Source: Paracoccaceae bacterium
Lineage (GTDB): Bacteria > Pseudomonadota > Alphaproteobacteria > Rhodobacterales > Rhodobacteraceae
DNA: 7,381 nucleotides
Assembly: GCA_020441345.1 (NCBI GenBank)
Contig: JAGRMK010000071.1
Location: 776-8,156 of the forward strand
Direction: 5' to 3'
The notes under the pieces: model-generated
Seen by the model: only the letters and a program-made list of their open reading frames with translations
The model's database searches: none
What the model was told of the DNA's origin: nothing
Translations under genes and position numbers: made by a program
Shown here: in pieces, positions 1-6,004 of the stretch
How positions within the stretch are numbered: position 1 is the first letter of the stretch
Layout of the letters: the number at the start of each line of letters is the position of its first letter

Positions 1-2073
1 GAACGATCCCTGAACGCGGATCTTGGCCTTGCCCTGACGCTGGAATGCCGCGCCGCCCTGCGCGAGGATCTGGCGCTGGTCGTGATGTCTGCAACCCTCG
101 ATGCGGCCCCCGTGGCGGCTCTCCTGGGCGACGCCCCCCTGCTGACAGCCGAAGGCCGCGCCTTTCCGGTGGAAACCCGCTGGCTCGACGCGCCGGTGCC
201 CCGCGACCAACGCCTGCCCCAGGCCGTCGCAGACCTGACCCTCAAGGCCTTGTCCGAAACCGATGGCGGCCTCCTGGTGTTCTTGCCCGGCGAAGGCGAA
301 ATCCGCCGCACCGCCGCGCTGTTGACGCATCGCCTGCCCGCTGACGTGACCCTGCACACGCTTTTTGGCGCGATGGAGTTCAAGGCCCAGCGCGCCGCCA
401 TCGCCCCAGCCACCTCCGGGCGCAAATTGGTGCTGGCCACCGCAATCGCCGAAACGTCGCTGACGATCAGCGACATCCGTGTCGTCGTGGACGCGGGCCT
501 TGCCCGCCGCGCCCGGTTTGACCCGAATTCGGGCATGAGCCGCCTCGTCACCGAACGCGCCAGCAACGCTGAATGCGAACAGCGCCGGGGTCGCGCCGGG
601 CGGGTCGCACCCGGCACCTGCTATCGGCTCTGGACCAAGGGGCAGGAAGGCGCGCTGCCCGCCTTCGCCCCGCCCGAGATCGAAACCGCCGACCTCACCG
701 GCCTTGCCCTGGAACTCGCGGCCTGGGGCTCGGCCGAGGGGCTGGCGTTTCTCACCCCGCCGCCGACCGGCCCGATGGCCGAAGCCCGCACCCTGCTGCA
801 CGATCTGGGCGCGTTGGACCAGGACGGGCGCATCACGTCACATGGGCGGGCGATGGCTGCTCTGCCACTGCACCCGCGCCTCGCGCATATGCTTCTGAAG
901 GCCGGCAAAGGCGCCGCCCCCCTCGCCGCTCTGATCGCCGACCGCGACCCGCTCCAAGGGGCCCCCGCCGACCTTGCGCTGCGGCTCAAGGCGCTGGACG
1001 ATCCGCGCCGCTACCTGGCAGACCACGCCTGGCCGCTTCGGCGCGACTCTGTCGAACGCATCCGGCAAGAGGCCAAACGCCTCGCGCGCCTCGCCCCTGC
1101 AGACCGGGGGCTGGACCCCGCCGAGATGGCCGCGCTCGCCTATCCCGACCGTATCGGCCTGCGCCGCCGGGGCGACGCCCCCCGCTATCTTCTGTCGGGC
1201 GGCAAGGGGGCCGTATTCGACCCCGCCGACCCGCTGGGTGAAAGCCGCCTGATTGTCGCCACCGATCTCGATGGTGACCCGCGCGAAGCCCGCATCCGCC
1301 AGGCCTTGCCGATCAGCGACGCCGCCCTGCGCGAAGTTTTCGGCGCGGCAATCGGTTGGCATGATACCTGCGCCTGGTCGCCGCGCGACGGGCGCATCCT
1401 AGCAAAAAGCCGCGAAATGCTGGGCGCGCTGCCCCTCGCCGAACGCAGCTGGGACGCCCCGCCCGAGACCCGAGCTCATGCCGCACTGGAAGGCGTCCGG
1501 GCTCTGGGTCTCACCCACTGCGGCATGACCCCGGCAGCGCGCCGCCTTCAGGCCCGTGTCGAACTCCTGCGCACACAGGGCAGCGACCTGCCCGATTTCA
1601 CCGATGACGCGCTGATGGCGCGCGCCCAGGACTGGCTGCTGCCCCACCTGACCCACTGCCGCACAGCCGAAGACCTGCGGGCACTCGATCTGACCGAGGC
1701 TCTGCGCGGCGCCTTGACCTGGGACCAGACTCAATCCCTCGACCGGCTCGCGCCCGCGCATTTTCGCACGCCGCTCGACCGCAAGGTGCCGATCGACTAC
1801 TCAGGCGGCCAGCCCGCCATCGAGATCCGCCTGCAGGAACTCTTCGGCGTCACAGAGCACCCGACCATCGGCCCGCGCCGTATGCCTCTGAAAATCACCC
1901 TGCTATCCCCCGCGCGCCGGCCCGTGCAAACGACAACCGACCTCCCGAACTTCTGGAAAACCTCCTACGCCGATGTGCGCAAGGACATGCGAGGCCAATA
2001 CCCGCGCCACCCCTGGCCAGAAAACCCGCATGAGGCCACGCCGACGACCCGCGCCAAACCCCGTGGCACCTGA
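1..2073 (+). CDS. hrpB: ATP-dependent helicase HrpB, 5'-partial
   Basis: DEAH-box (SF2) RNA helicase of the HrpB family; its cellular role in most bacteria is poorly defined. The reading frame is open from base 1, and 690 residues are visible. The fragment opens with ERSLNADL, which in HrpB directly follows the DEFH Walker B box, so motif I and DEFH lie upstream. Visible motifs: SAT (motif III, residues 30-32), VFLPG (93-97), ATAIAETSLTI (motif V, 146-156) and QRRGRAGR (motif VI, 194-201, arginine finger). A helicase-associated region follows. The HrpB-specific C-terminal domain includes IDYSGG (about 598-603), LLSPARRPVQ (about 634-643) and HPWPENP (about 670-676). From memory E. coli HrpB is about 809 residues, so roughly 110-130 are missing. 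A start at 82 or 85 would cut through the helicase core and is not real. The gene ends in TGA and converges on the ubi hydroxylase. The C-terminal domain separates it from HrpA. Confidence 0.96.
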   Translation, partial: ERSLNADLGLALTLECRAALREDLALVVMSATLDAAPVAALLGDAPLLTAEGRAFPVETRWLDAPVPRDQRLPQAVADLTLKALSETDGGLLVFLPGEGEIRRTAALLTHRLPADVTLHTLFGAMEFKAQRAAIAPATSGRKLVLATAIAETSLTISDIRVVVDAGLARRARFDPNSGMSRLVTERASNAECEQRRGRAGRVAPGTCYRLWTKGQEGALPAFAPPEIETADLTGLALELAAWGSAEGLAFLTPPPTGPMAEARTLLHDLGALDQDGRITSHGRAMAALPLHPRLAHMLLKAGKGAAPLAALIADRDPLQGAPADLALRLKALDDPRRYLADHAWPLRRDSVERIRQEAKRLARLAPADRGLDPAEMAALAYPDRIGLRRRGDAPRYLLSGGKGAVFDPADPLGESRLIVATDLDGDPREARIRQALPISDAALREVFGAAIGWHDTCAWSPRDGRILAKSREMLGALPLAERSWDAPPETRAHAALEGVRALGLTHCGMTPAARRLQARVELLRTQGSDLPDFTDDALMARAQDWLLPHLTHCRTAEDLRALDLTEALRGALTWDQTQSLDRLAPAHFRTPLDRKVPIDYSGGQPAIEIRLQELFGVTEHPTIGPRRMPLKITLLSPARRPVQTTTDLPNFWKTSYADVRKDMRGQYPRHPWPENPHEATPTTRAKPRGT

Positions 2074-2105
2074 GTCTGCCACCTGCTCCAGAAACAGAAA
2101 AAGAT

Positions 2106-2164
2106 GAGTATTTGAAGCAAGATGAATGAGGCAAGGCCGTGGCTTCATCTTGCCTGAAATACTC
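2106..2164. repeat. Long imperfect inverted repeat in convergent gap
   Basis: The left arm at 2106-2126 and the right arm at 2144-2164 are reverse complements at 19 of 21 positions, around a 17-nt centre. The outer block pairs GAGTATTT with AAATACTC, and the inner block pairs CAAGATGAA with TTCATCTTG. The two mismatches sit between the blocks. It lies 32 bp past the hrpB stop and about 100 bp past the end of the convergent ubi hydroxylase gene, so it could act as a bidirectional transcription end or RNA-stabilising hairpin. From memory, sequences like the right arm plus the following GGTGAATTGGCCGCAGGCC recur between genes in Rhodobacteraceae, which suggests a dispersed family. That recollection is unverified here. 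There is no clear T-tract, so it is not a textbook intrinsic terminator. Confidence 0.6.
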
Positions 2165-2173
2165 CGGGGTGAA

Positions 2174-2204
2174 TTGGCCGCAGGCCAAGAGGGGCGGCAG
2201 CCCC
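2174..2204. other. Pair of short GC-rich hairpins
   Basis: TTGGCC (2174-2179) pairs with GGCCAA (2183-2188) across a 3-nt loop. GGGGC (2191-2195) pairs with GCCCC (2200-2204) across a 4-nt loop. A competing pairing, CCCCTG (2201-2206) with CAGGGG (2212-2217), overlaps the second. They directly follow the long inverted repeat and may be part of the same repeated element. Function is inferred only: likely RNA structure at the 3' end of hrpB. Confidence 0.45.
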
Positions 2205-2221
2205 TGTGCGCCAGGGGCGCA

Positions 2222-2256
2222 CCGACACGAGGGGGCTCGATGCCCCCGCGGGTCGG
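2222..2256 (-). terminator. Candidate terminator hairpin after the ubi hydroxylase
   Basis: An inner perfect stem GGGGGC (2231-2236) / GCCCCC (2242-2247) with a 5-nt loop is nested in an outer stem CCGAC (2222-2226) / GTCGG (2252-2256). On the minus strand it begins 10 nt after the ubi hydroxylase stop codon, a typical terminator position. No T-run follows on the minus strand, so it is non-canonical and may instead block 3' exonucleases. Confidence 0.4.
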
Positions 2257-2266
2257 CCCGACAGAC

Positions 2267-3493
2267 TCAGAGACGCTCGCCCTGCATCATCCGCGGCTCG
2301 GCGGCATTCAACCCGGCGGCTTCGCGAATGAACATACGGCGCAGCATCGGCAGCGCATTCACCGCGCCCAGCCCCAGGCCCCTCACTGCTTCCAGAACCG
2401 GATTCCCGTTAGAAAACAGTCTGTTCACTGCGTCCATGCCCAGCGCCAGACGCACCACGTCGAATCGCCGCCAGTCCTGATAGCGCGCCAGGACATCCGC
2501 CGCCGCCAGATCCTCGCCGCGCCGCGCGGCGTCGATCAGCACTTCGGCCAGCGCCGCCACGTCGCGCAGCCCCAGGTTCAACCCCTGCCCGGCAATCGGA
2601 TGCACCCCATGCGCGGCATCCCCGACCAGCGCCAGTCGTTCAGCCACGAACGCCTCGGCAATCGTCAGCCGCAGCGGATAGGCGAACCGGGCCCCCGCCA
2701 GTGAAATCTCGCCCAGGAAATCGCCAAAGCGCGGTTTCAGAACCTCAAGATAGCCGCCATCGTCCAGCGCGTCGATCACGCGCGCGATCTCGGTGCGCTC
2801 TGACCAGACGATCGAACTGCGATTGCCCGGCAAGGGCAGGATCGCCAGCGGCCCCGGCGGCATGAAGAACTGATGCGCCACGCCGCCATGCGGTTTCTGG
2901 TGCTCGATGGCACAGACCAGCGCCGTCTGCCCATAATCCCAGCCCCACCGCTTGATCCCGGCGCGCCGCGCGACCGCGCTGTCGCGCCCGTCGCAGCCCA
3001 CCAACAGACGCCCGCGCAGAACCCGGCCATCCTCAAGCGTCACGCTGGCTGCTCTGCCGCCGGTGTCTTGCGCCACGACCCGCGCGCCGCTGTGCAGCGT
3101 GACACGGGGATCGGCATGCATCGCCGCCAGGAACGCGGCGTAGAGGTGGCGGTCTTCCACCATCTGCCCCATCGCGCCCTCTTCGATCTCGGCCGCATCG
3201 AAACCCAGCATCAGCGCCGAGGCGCCTTGCCCCGCGTGCCCCTGGCTGGCGCGGATCCCGTTGATCGGCTGCGCCAGGCCGCGCAGGCCGCGCCACAGGC
3301 CCAACGCCTGCAACACCCGAACCGAGGCCAGCGCCAGTGCATAGGCACGCCCGTCAAACGCCTCTTCGGCGCGCGCGATGGCCGGGCGCGCGTCGATCAC
3401 CGCCACGCTCAGCCCCCCCTGGGCCAGCGCCAGAGCCAGAGCGGGGCCATTCAACCCGCCGCCCACGATCAGGATATCAGCATCATGTGTCAT
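2267..3493 (-). CDS. UbiH/UbiF/COQ6 family FAD-dependent hydroxylase
   Basis: A 408-residue class A flavoprotein monooxygenase, expected to hydroxylate the ring of a ubiquinone precursor using O2 and NAD(P)H. Visible motifs: the Rossmann GxGxxG at residues 11-16, DGRAYAL (47-53) typical of this family, the second FAD/NADPH motif GCDGRDS (167-172 region), and GDAAH followed by HPIAGQGLNLGLRD (291-311), which is the UbiH/COQ6 signature. Length matches the family. The frame stays open 93 codons upstream into the divergent amidase gene, but the FAD fold begins four residues after Met at 3493, so that start is chosen. Its ribosome-binding site is weak (GAG 4 nt upstream). An in-frame ATG at 3529 would add 12 residues. 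Which ring position it modifies (UbiH, UbiF, UbiL or UbiM type) cannot be told from motifs alone, so no symbol is given. Confidence 0.95.
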   Translation of the reverse strand: MTHDADILIVGGGLNGPALALALAQGGLSVAVIDARPAIARAEEAFDGRAYALALASVRVLQALGLWRGLRGLAQPINGIRASQGHAGQGASALMLGFDAAEIEEGAMGQMVEDRHLYAAFLAAMHADPRVTLHSGARVVAQDTGGRAASVTLEDGRVLRGRLLVGCDGRDSAVARRAGIKRWGWDYGQTALVCAIEHQKPHGGVAHQFFMPPGPLAILPLPGNRSSIVWSERTEIARVIDALDDGGYLEVLKPRFGDFLGEISLAGARFAYPLRLTIAEAFVAERLALVGDAAHGVHPIAGQGLNLGLRDVAALAEVLIDAARRGEDLAAADVLARYQDWRRFDVVRLALGMDAVNRLFSNGNPVLEAVRGLGLGAVNALPMLRRMFIREAAGLNAAEPRMMQGERL

Positions 3494-3521
3494 GCCGCTC
3501 ACTATGCCGCTGCGGATGGGA

Positions 3522-3550
3522 TTGTCCATGCGCCGGGTGCGCGCTAGCCT
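3522..3550 (+). promoter_or_regulatory. Weak candidate promoter for the amidase gene
   Basis: TTGTCC (3522-3527) and TAGCCT (3545-3550) are separated by 17 nt, matching sigma-70 hexamers at 4 of 6 and 3 of 6 positions. They lie in the 107-bp divergent region, about 50 nt upstream of the amidase start. The match is weak and could be chance, but any amidase promoter should lie in or near this stretch, because the upstream neighbour runs the other way. Confidence 0.2.
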
Positions 3551-3590
3551 TGCGACAGAATGGCAAGAGAGCGGCACCCGCTGGCACCCC

Positions 3591-3594
3591 GGAG
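3591..3594 (+). promoter_or_regulatory. Ribosome binding site fixing the amidase start
   Basis: GGAG sits 6 nt before the ATG at 3601. The same frame is open upstream from 3337, but that stretch overlaps the ubi hydroxylase gene on the opposite strand. This site supports the ATG at 3601 as the true start. Confidence 0.7.
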
Positions 3595-3600
3595 ACATCG

Positions 3601-4935
3601 ATGAACGACACCTGGCGCAGCATGAGCGCGGCCGATCTGGGCCGCAAGATCGACGAGGGCGAGATCTGCCCGCTAGATTTGACCGCGTGCTTCCTGGACG
3701 CCATCGACAGCCACCCGCTCGCCCCCCGGATCTATGCCCGCACGATGCGTCAGGCCGCCATGGATGGCGCAATGGCCGCCCGTGGCCGCGCCCGGTCGGG
3801 GATGCGCCGGGGGCCGCTGGATGGTGTGCCGGTCTCGTGGAAGGATCTTTTCGATACCGCCGGCACCGCGACCGAGGCTGGCAGCGCGCTGCTCAAGGGG
3901 CGCACCCCGGACCGTGACGCCCTGGTCGTCGCGCGCCTGACCCGCGCCGGACTGCCGCCGCTAGGCAAGACCCACATGACCGAACTCGCGTTCTCTGGCC
4001 TCGGCGTGAACCCGATTACCGCCTCGCCGCCCTGCATCCACGATCCCGACCGCGCGTCGGGCGGATCGTCCTCGGGGGCGGCGACCTCGGTCGCCTGGGG
4101 GTTGGCGCCGGTCGCCATCGGCTCGGACACCGGCGGCTCGGTCCGCGTTCCTTCGGCGTGGAACGACCTCGTGGGTCTGAAAACCACCGCCGGGCGCATA
4201 CCGCTGACCGGCGTCGTGCCGCTGGCGGCGCGGTTCGACACCATCGGCCCGCTGGCCCGCACCGTCGAAGACGCGGCGCTGACCTTCGCGCTGCTCGATG
4301 GTTCGGCGGCGCCGGACCTCAGGGGCGCCTCGCTTTCGGGAACGAGAATGCTGGTGCTCGAATCGGTGGCGCTGGATGACCTGCACGCCACCGCCGCCGC
4401 CGGGTTCGAGACAGCACTCGGCCACCTGTCGCGGGCCGGTGCCCGAATCGACCGTGCCCCGCTGCCGATGATCGCCGAGGCAATGGGCCTTGCCGCTATC
4501 CTGTTCACCGCGGAATGCTATGGCACCTGGGGCGACACGATCGAAGCGAACCCTGATGTCATGTTCCCCCCGGTCCGCGACCGGTTCCGCGCCGGCGCCG
4601 CGCCTCGCGCCAGCGACTACGTCAAGGCATGGCTGCGTCTGGATAGCTTGCGCGCGGATTATCACGCCGCGACGGCGGGCTATGACGCGGTTCTGGTTCC
4701 CAGCGTGCCAAGCGTGCCCGAACGCCTCGACGCGCTGCTGGCCGATCCCGCGTTCTTTGCCGCACAGAACCTGCTGGCCCTGCGCAATACACGGATCGGC
4801 AACCTGATGGGGCTTTGCGCTCTGACCTTGCCGACCGGCGTGCCCAGCGTCGGGCTGATGATGATGGCCCCGCCATTTGACGAGGCCCGGCTTCTGCGCC
4901 TCGGGGCCGCAGCCGAGACGGCAATGCGGGGCTGA
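3601..4935 (+). CDS. Amidase-signature family hydrolase
   Basis: A 444-residue cytoplasmic amidase that hydrolyses a carboxamide to acid and ammonia or amine; the substrate is unknown. The catalytic triad is complete: Lys81 in SWKDLFD, the cis-Ser Ser156 in GGSSSG (154-159), and the nucleophile Ser180 in GSDTGGSVRVPS (174-185). The Lys-Ser and Ser-Ser spacings (75 and 24 residues) equal those of fatty acid amide hydrolase (142/217/241), and the 154-185 stretch fits the amidase signature pattern. The Gly/Ser-rich core and GLKTTAGRIPLTGVVPLA (192-209) are typical. It resembles GatA, but no gatB or gatC is nearby and it is somewhat shorter, so a free-standing amidase is more likely. No signal peptide is seen. 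It is divergent from the ubi hydroxylase and followed by a long gene-free stretch, so probably transcribed alone. Confidence 0.95.
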   Translation: MNDTWRSMSAADLGRKIDEGEICPLDLTACFLDAIDSHPLAPRIYARTMRQAAMDGAMAARGRARSGMRRGPLDGVPVSWKDLFDTAGTATEAGSALLKGRTPDRDALVVARLTRAGLPPLGKTHMTELAFSGLGVNPITASPPCIHDPDRASGGSSSGAATSVAWGLAPVAIGSDTGGSVRVPSAWNDLVGLKTTAGRIPLTGVVPLAARFDTIGPLARTVEDAALTFALLDGSAAPDLRGASLSGTRMLVLESVALDDLHATAAAGFETALGHLSRAGARIDRAPLPMIAEAMGLAAILFTAECYGTWGDTIEANPDVMFPPVRDRFRAGAAPRASDYVKAWLRLDSLRADYHAATAGYDAVLVPSVPSVPERLDALLADPAFFAAQNLLALRNTRIGNLMGLCALTLPTGVPSVGLMMMAPPFDEARLLRLGAAAETAMRG

Positions 4936-4955
4936 ATCCGCGGCAGATCTTGTGG

Positions 4956-4985
4956 CCGGTTTTGGGCATATGCCCGTCTGACCGG
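4956..4985 (+). terminator. Nested dyad after the amidase gene
   Basis: The perfect 12-bp palindrome GGGCATATGCCC (4964-4975) is flanked by CCGGT (4956-4960) and ACCGG (4981-4985), giving a two-step stem 20 nt after the amidase stop. A second pairing, GGGGT (4993-4997) with ACCCC (5007-5011), follows at once. The position suggests a transcription end for the amidase, but there is no T-run, so an operator-like site is also possible. Confidence 0.35.
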
Positions 4986-5594
4986 GTGTTCCGGGGTGTC
5001 GTTTGAACCCCCTTGCTTTCGGCTGCGGCGCTCAATCGGCGGCAAGAAGCAAGAGAATGGCGGTCAACCCGGCTCACGCCAACACTCATGCCCGAGATCC
5101 GCCGGCACTGTGCAAGAATTCGCAAAACACCGGTGAAAAAGATCGACGCCTGTCGCTCGCTGAGCCACAGGTTTCGCTTCGGGCGCGCCAATTTTCACAT
5201 GTAGCCTTCGGGTGTGGGCCCGCACTTCTGCAACTGGACCCCGGGCCAAGCGTCACCGCGCGCTTGCAGCCCAAAGGGGTATCTGCATGCGTACACTCGC
5301 CCGAATGTCTGCCAGCGTTCAGAGCCGCAATCAATGAAACGATGGTGAGCAGGGACATAGGTCCAGGAACCGCTTTACTCTGACGTTAACCCCACGACGG
5401 AACATGTGTCGCAGGCACCCGTTGGGGCTTGGCCCAGTTTCCATTCAGTTTGATAAAACCACCAGGGCATTCGGTCGTTGCGAGACGGCGCAATCCCAAA
5501 TCCGCGTGACCAGACCCGGCGACCAATCGGAGCGTCCAACCGCCTGCACAGCCAAGGCTGCACGGGAAGGGCAAATGCCTTATCCATCACGACA

Positions 5595-5768
5595 TCATAC
5601 CCCGAAGGCGAGGTTTTTCAGCATCGATGCTGCTCCATAAGACAGCACAGCCGCGAATCCCGACGTTCGTATCGCAACTGACATCCCGTTGCCCTTTTTC
5701 ATGTCCGATGCCAAAACGCGGATTAATCGGGAAAATTCTCTGCGGGGATGGGTCGATCCGGGGGACAT
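5595..5768 (-). CDS. Possible small hypothetical protein (57 aa), perhaps a gene fragment
   Basis: This is the only ORF in the gene-free stretch where I found a good ribosome-binding site: AGGA at 5774-5777 lies 5 nt before its ATG. The 57-residue product has a basic N-terminal half (STHPRREFSRLIRVLASDMKK at residues 5-25) and a more apolar C-terminal half. I recognise no family. Codon use (ATA, TTA, AGA, CGA) is unlike the neighbouring genes. Removing one G from the GGGG run (5600-5603 on the plus strand) would join it to a frame running to a TAA at 5375-5377, giving about 130 residues. It may therefore be the start of a frame-broken gene, or simply noise. Confidence 0.2.
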   Translation of the reverse strand: MSPGSTHPRREFSRLIRVLASDMKKGNGMSVAIRTSGFAAVLSYGAASMLKNLAFGV

Positions 5769-5853
5769 CGTGATCCTTTCCTGTCCGGCCGATTTCTTTG
5801 TCCGAACAGCCGCGCAAAACCTGCCCGTTTCGAGAGCGTGCGGCTGTATTGCG

Positions 5854-5918
5854 CCCCCGTTCAAGCTTGCTGGACCGGGGGTTGCGTGGCACGGGCGTTT
5901 GATGCCGCGCGCCACGCA
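5854..5918. other. Two tandem perfect inverted repeats upstream of the GST gene
   Basis: CCCCCG (5854-5859) pairs with CGGGGG (5876-5881) around a 16-nt centre that itself contains the palindrome CAAGCTTG (5862-5869). One base later, TGCGTGGC (5883-5890) pairs with GCCACGCA (5911-5918) around a 20-nt centre. The pair ends 86 nt before the GST start. It could be a structured leader, the end of an upstream small RNA, or operator sites. No known riboswitch was recognised. Confidence 0.4.
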
Positions 5919-5993
5919 TCGCAGATGCCGATCATTCGCGACACAAATCCTGATTGGTTTTCGCCCCCGCCCTGCGGCAGGATGATAAAAACA

Positions 5994-5998
5994 GGGAG
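5994..5998 (+). promoter_or_regulatory. Ribosome binding site fixing the GST start
   Basis: GGGAG lies 6 nt before the ATG at 6005. The frame is open from 5954, but the extra 17 codons precede this site and are not part of the thioredoxin-like fold, so the ATG at 6005 is preferred. Confidence 0.7.
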
Positions 5999-6004
5999 CG
6001 TTTC

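Larger units (their letters stand above)
4936..6004. other. 1.07-kb stretch without a convincing gene
   Basis: Between the amidase stop and the GST start there is no ORF I can assign to a family. Open frames here are short (mostly under 130 codons), lack the strong G/C third-position bias of the flanking genes, and use codons such as ATA, TTA and AGA. GC counted by eye in five lines is about 52-60%, clearly below the adjacent genes. The stretch holds several dyads: 4956-4985, 4993-5011, 5247-5266, 5619-5632, 5854-5881, 5883-5918 and 5971-5981. No tRNA, transposase motif or terminal inverted repeats were recognised. It could be the remains of a decayed or acquired gene, a long regulatory region, or host to a small RNA. 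Confidence 0.6.

Noticed and set aside
2126..2704. 192-codon plus-strand frame opposite the ubi hydroxylase
   Set aside because: It overlaps the conserved FAD-binding coding sequence on the other strand, starts inside the inverted repeat, and shows no family features.
3494..3772. 93-codon upstream extension of the ubi hydroxylase frame
   Set aside because: It runs into the amidase gene on the opposite strand, and its sequence is Arg/Ser/Pro-rich as expected from antisense GC-rich DNA. The FAD fold begins right after the Met at 3493.
3750..4665. Long minus-strand open frames (252 and 234 codons) opposite the amidase
   Set aside because: The amidase on the plus strand has an intact catalytic triad and ribosome-binding site. 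Antisense frames stay open by chance in very GC-rich genes, and no family motif is visible in them.
4993..5030. tRNA T-loop-like GGTTCAAAC on the minus strand
   Set aside because: The flanking bases do not form a T-stem and no acceptor or anticodon arm could be found.
5086..5358. 90-codon minus-strand ORF with a hydrophobic start (MSLLTIVSLIAALNAG)
   Set aside because: The start resembles a signal peptide, but there is no clear ribosome-binding site, codon third positions are not G/C-biased, and the rest of the protein is featureless. Not strong enough to list as a gene.
5003..5383. 126-codon plus-strand frame in the gene-poor stretch
   Set aside because: No ribosome-binding site before its start, codon use unlike the neighbours, and no motif recognised.
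5580..5588. DnaA-box-like TTATCCATC
   Set aside because: Two mismatches to TTATCCACA and no cluster of similar boxes nearby.
5723..5737. Possible CtrA-type site TTAA-N7-TTAA
   Set aside because: The second half reads AATT rather than TTAA, so only one half-site is present.
5701..5985. Plus-strand ORF beginning MSDAKTRINREN
   Set aside because: No ribosome-binding site upstream of the ATG, overlaps the better-supported minus-strand candidate, and the C-terminal half is Arg-rich shadow-like sequence.
4936..6004. Insertion sequence or its remnant
   Set aside because: No transposase motifs, no matching terminal inverted repeats and no target-site duplication could be identified by eye.
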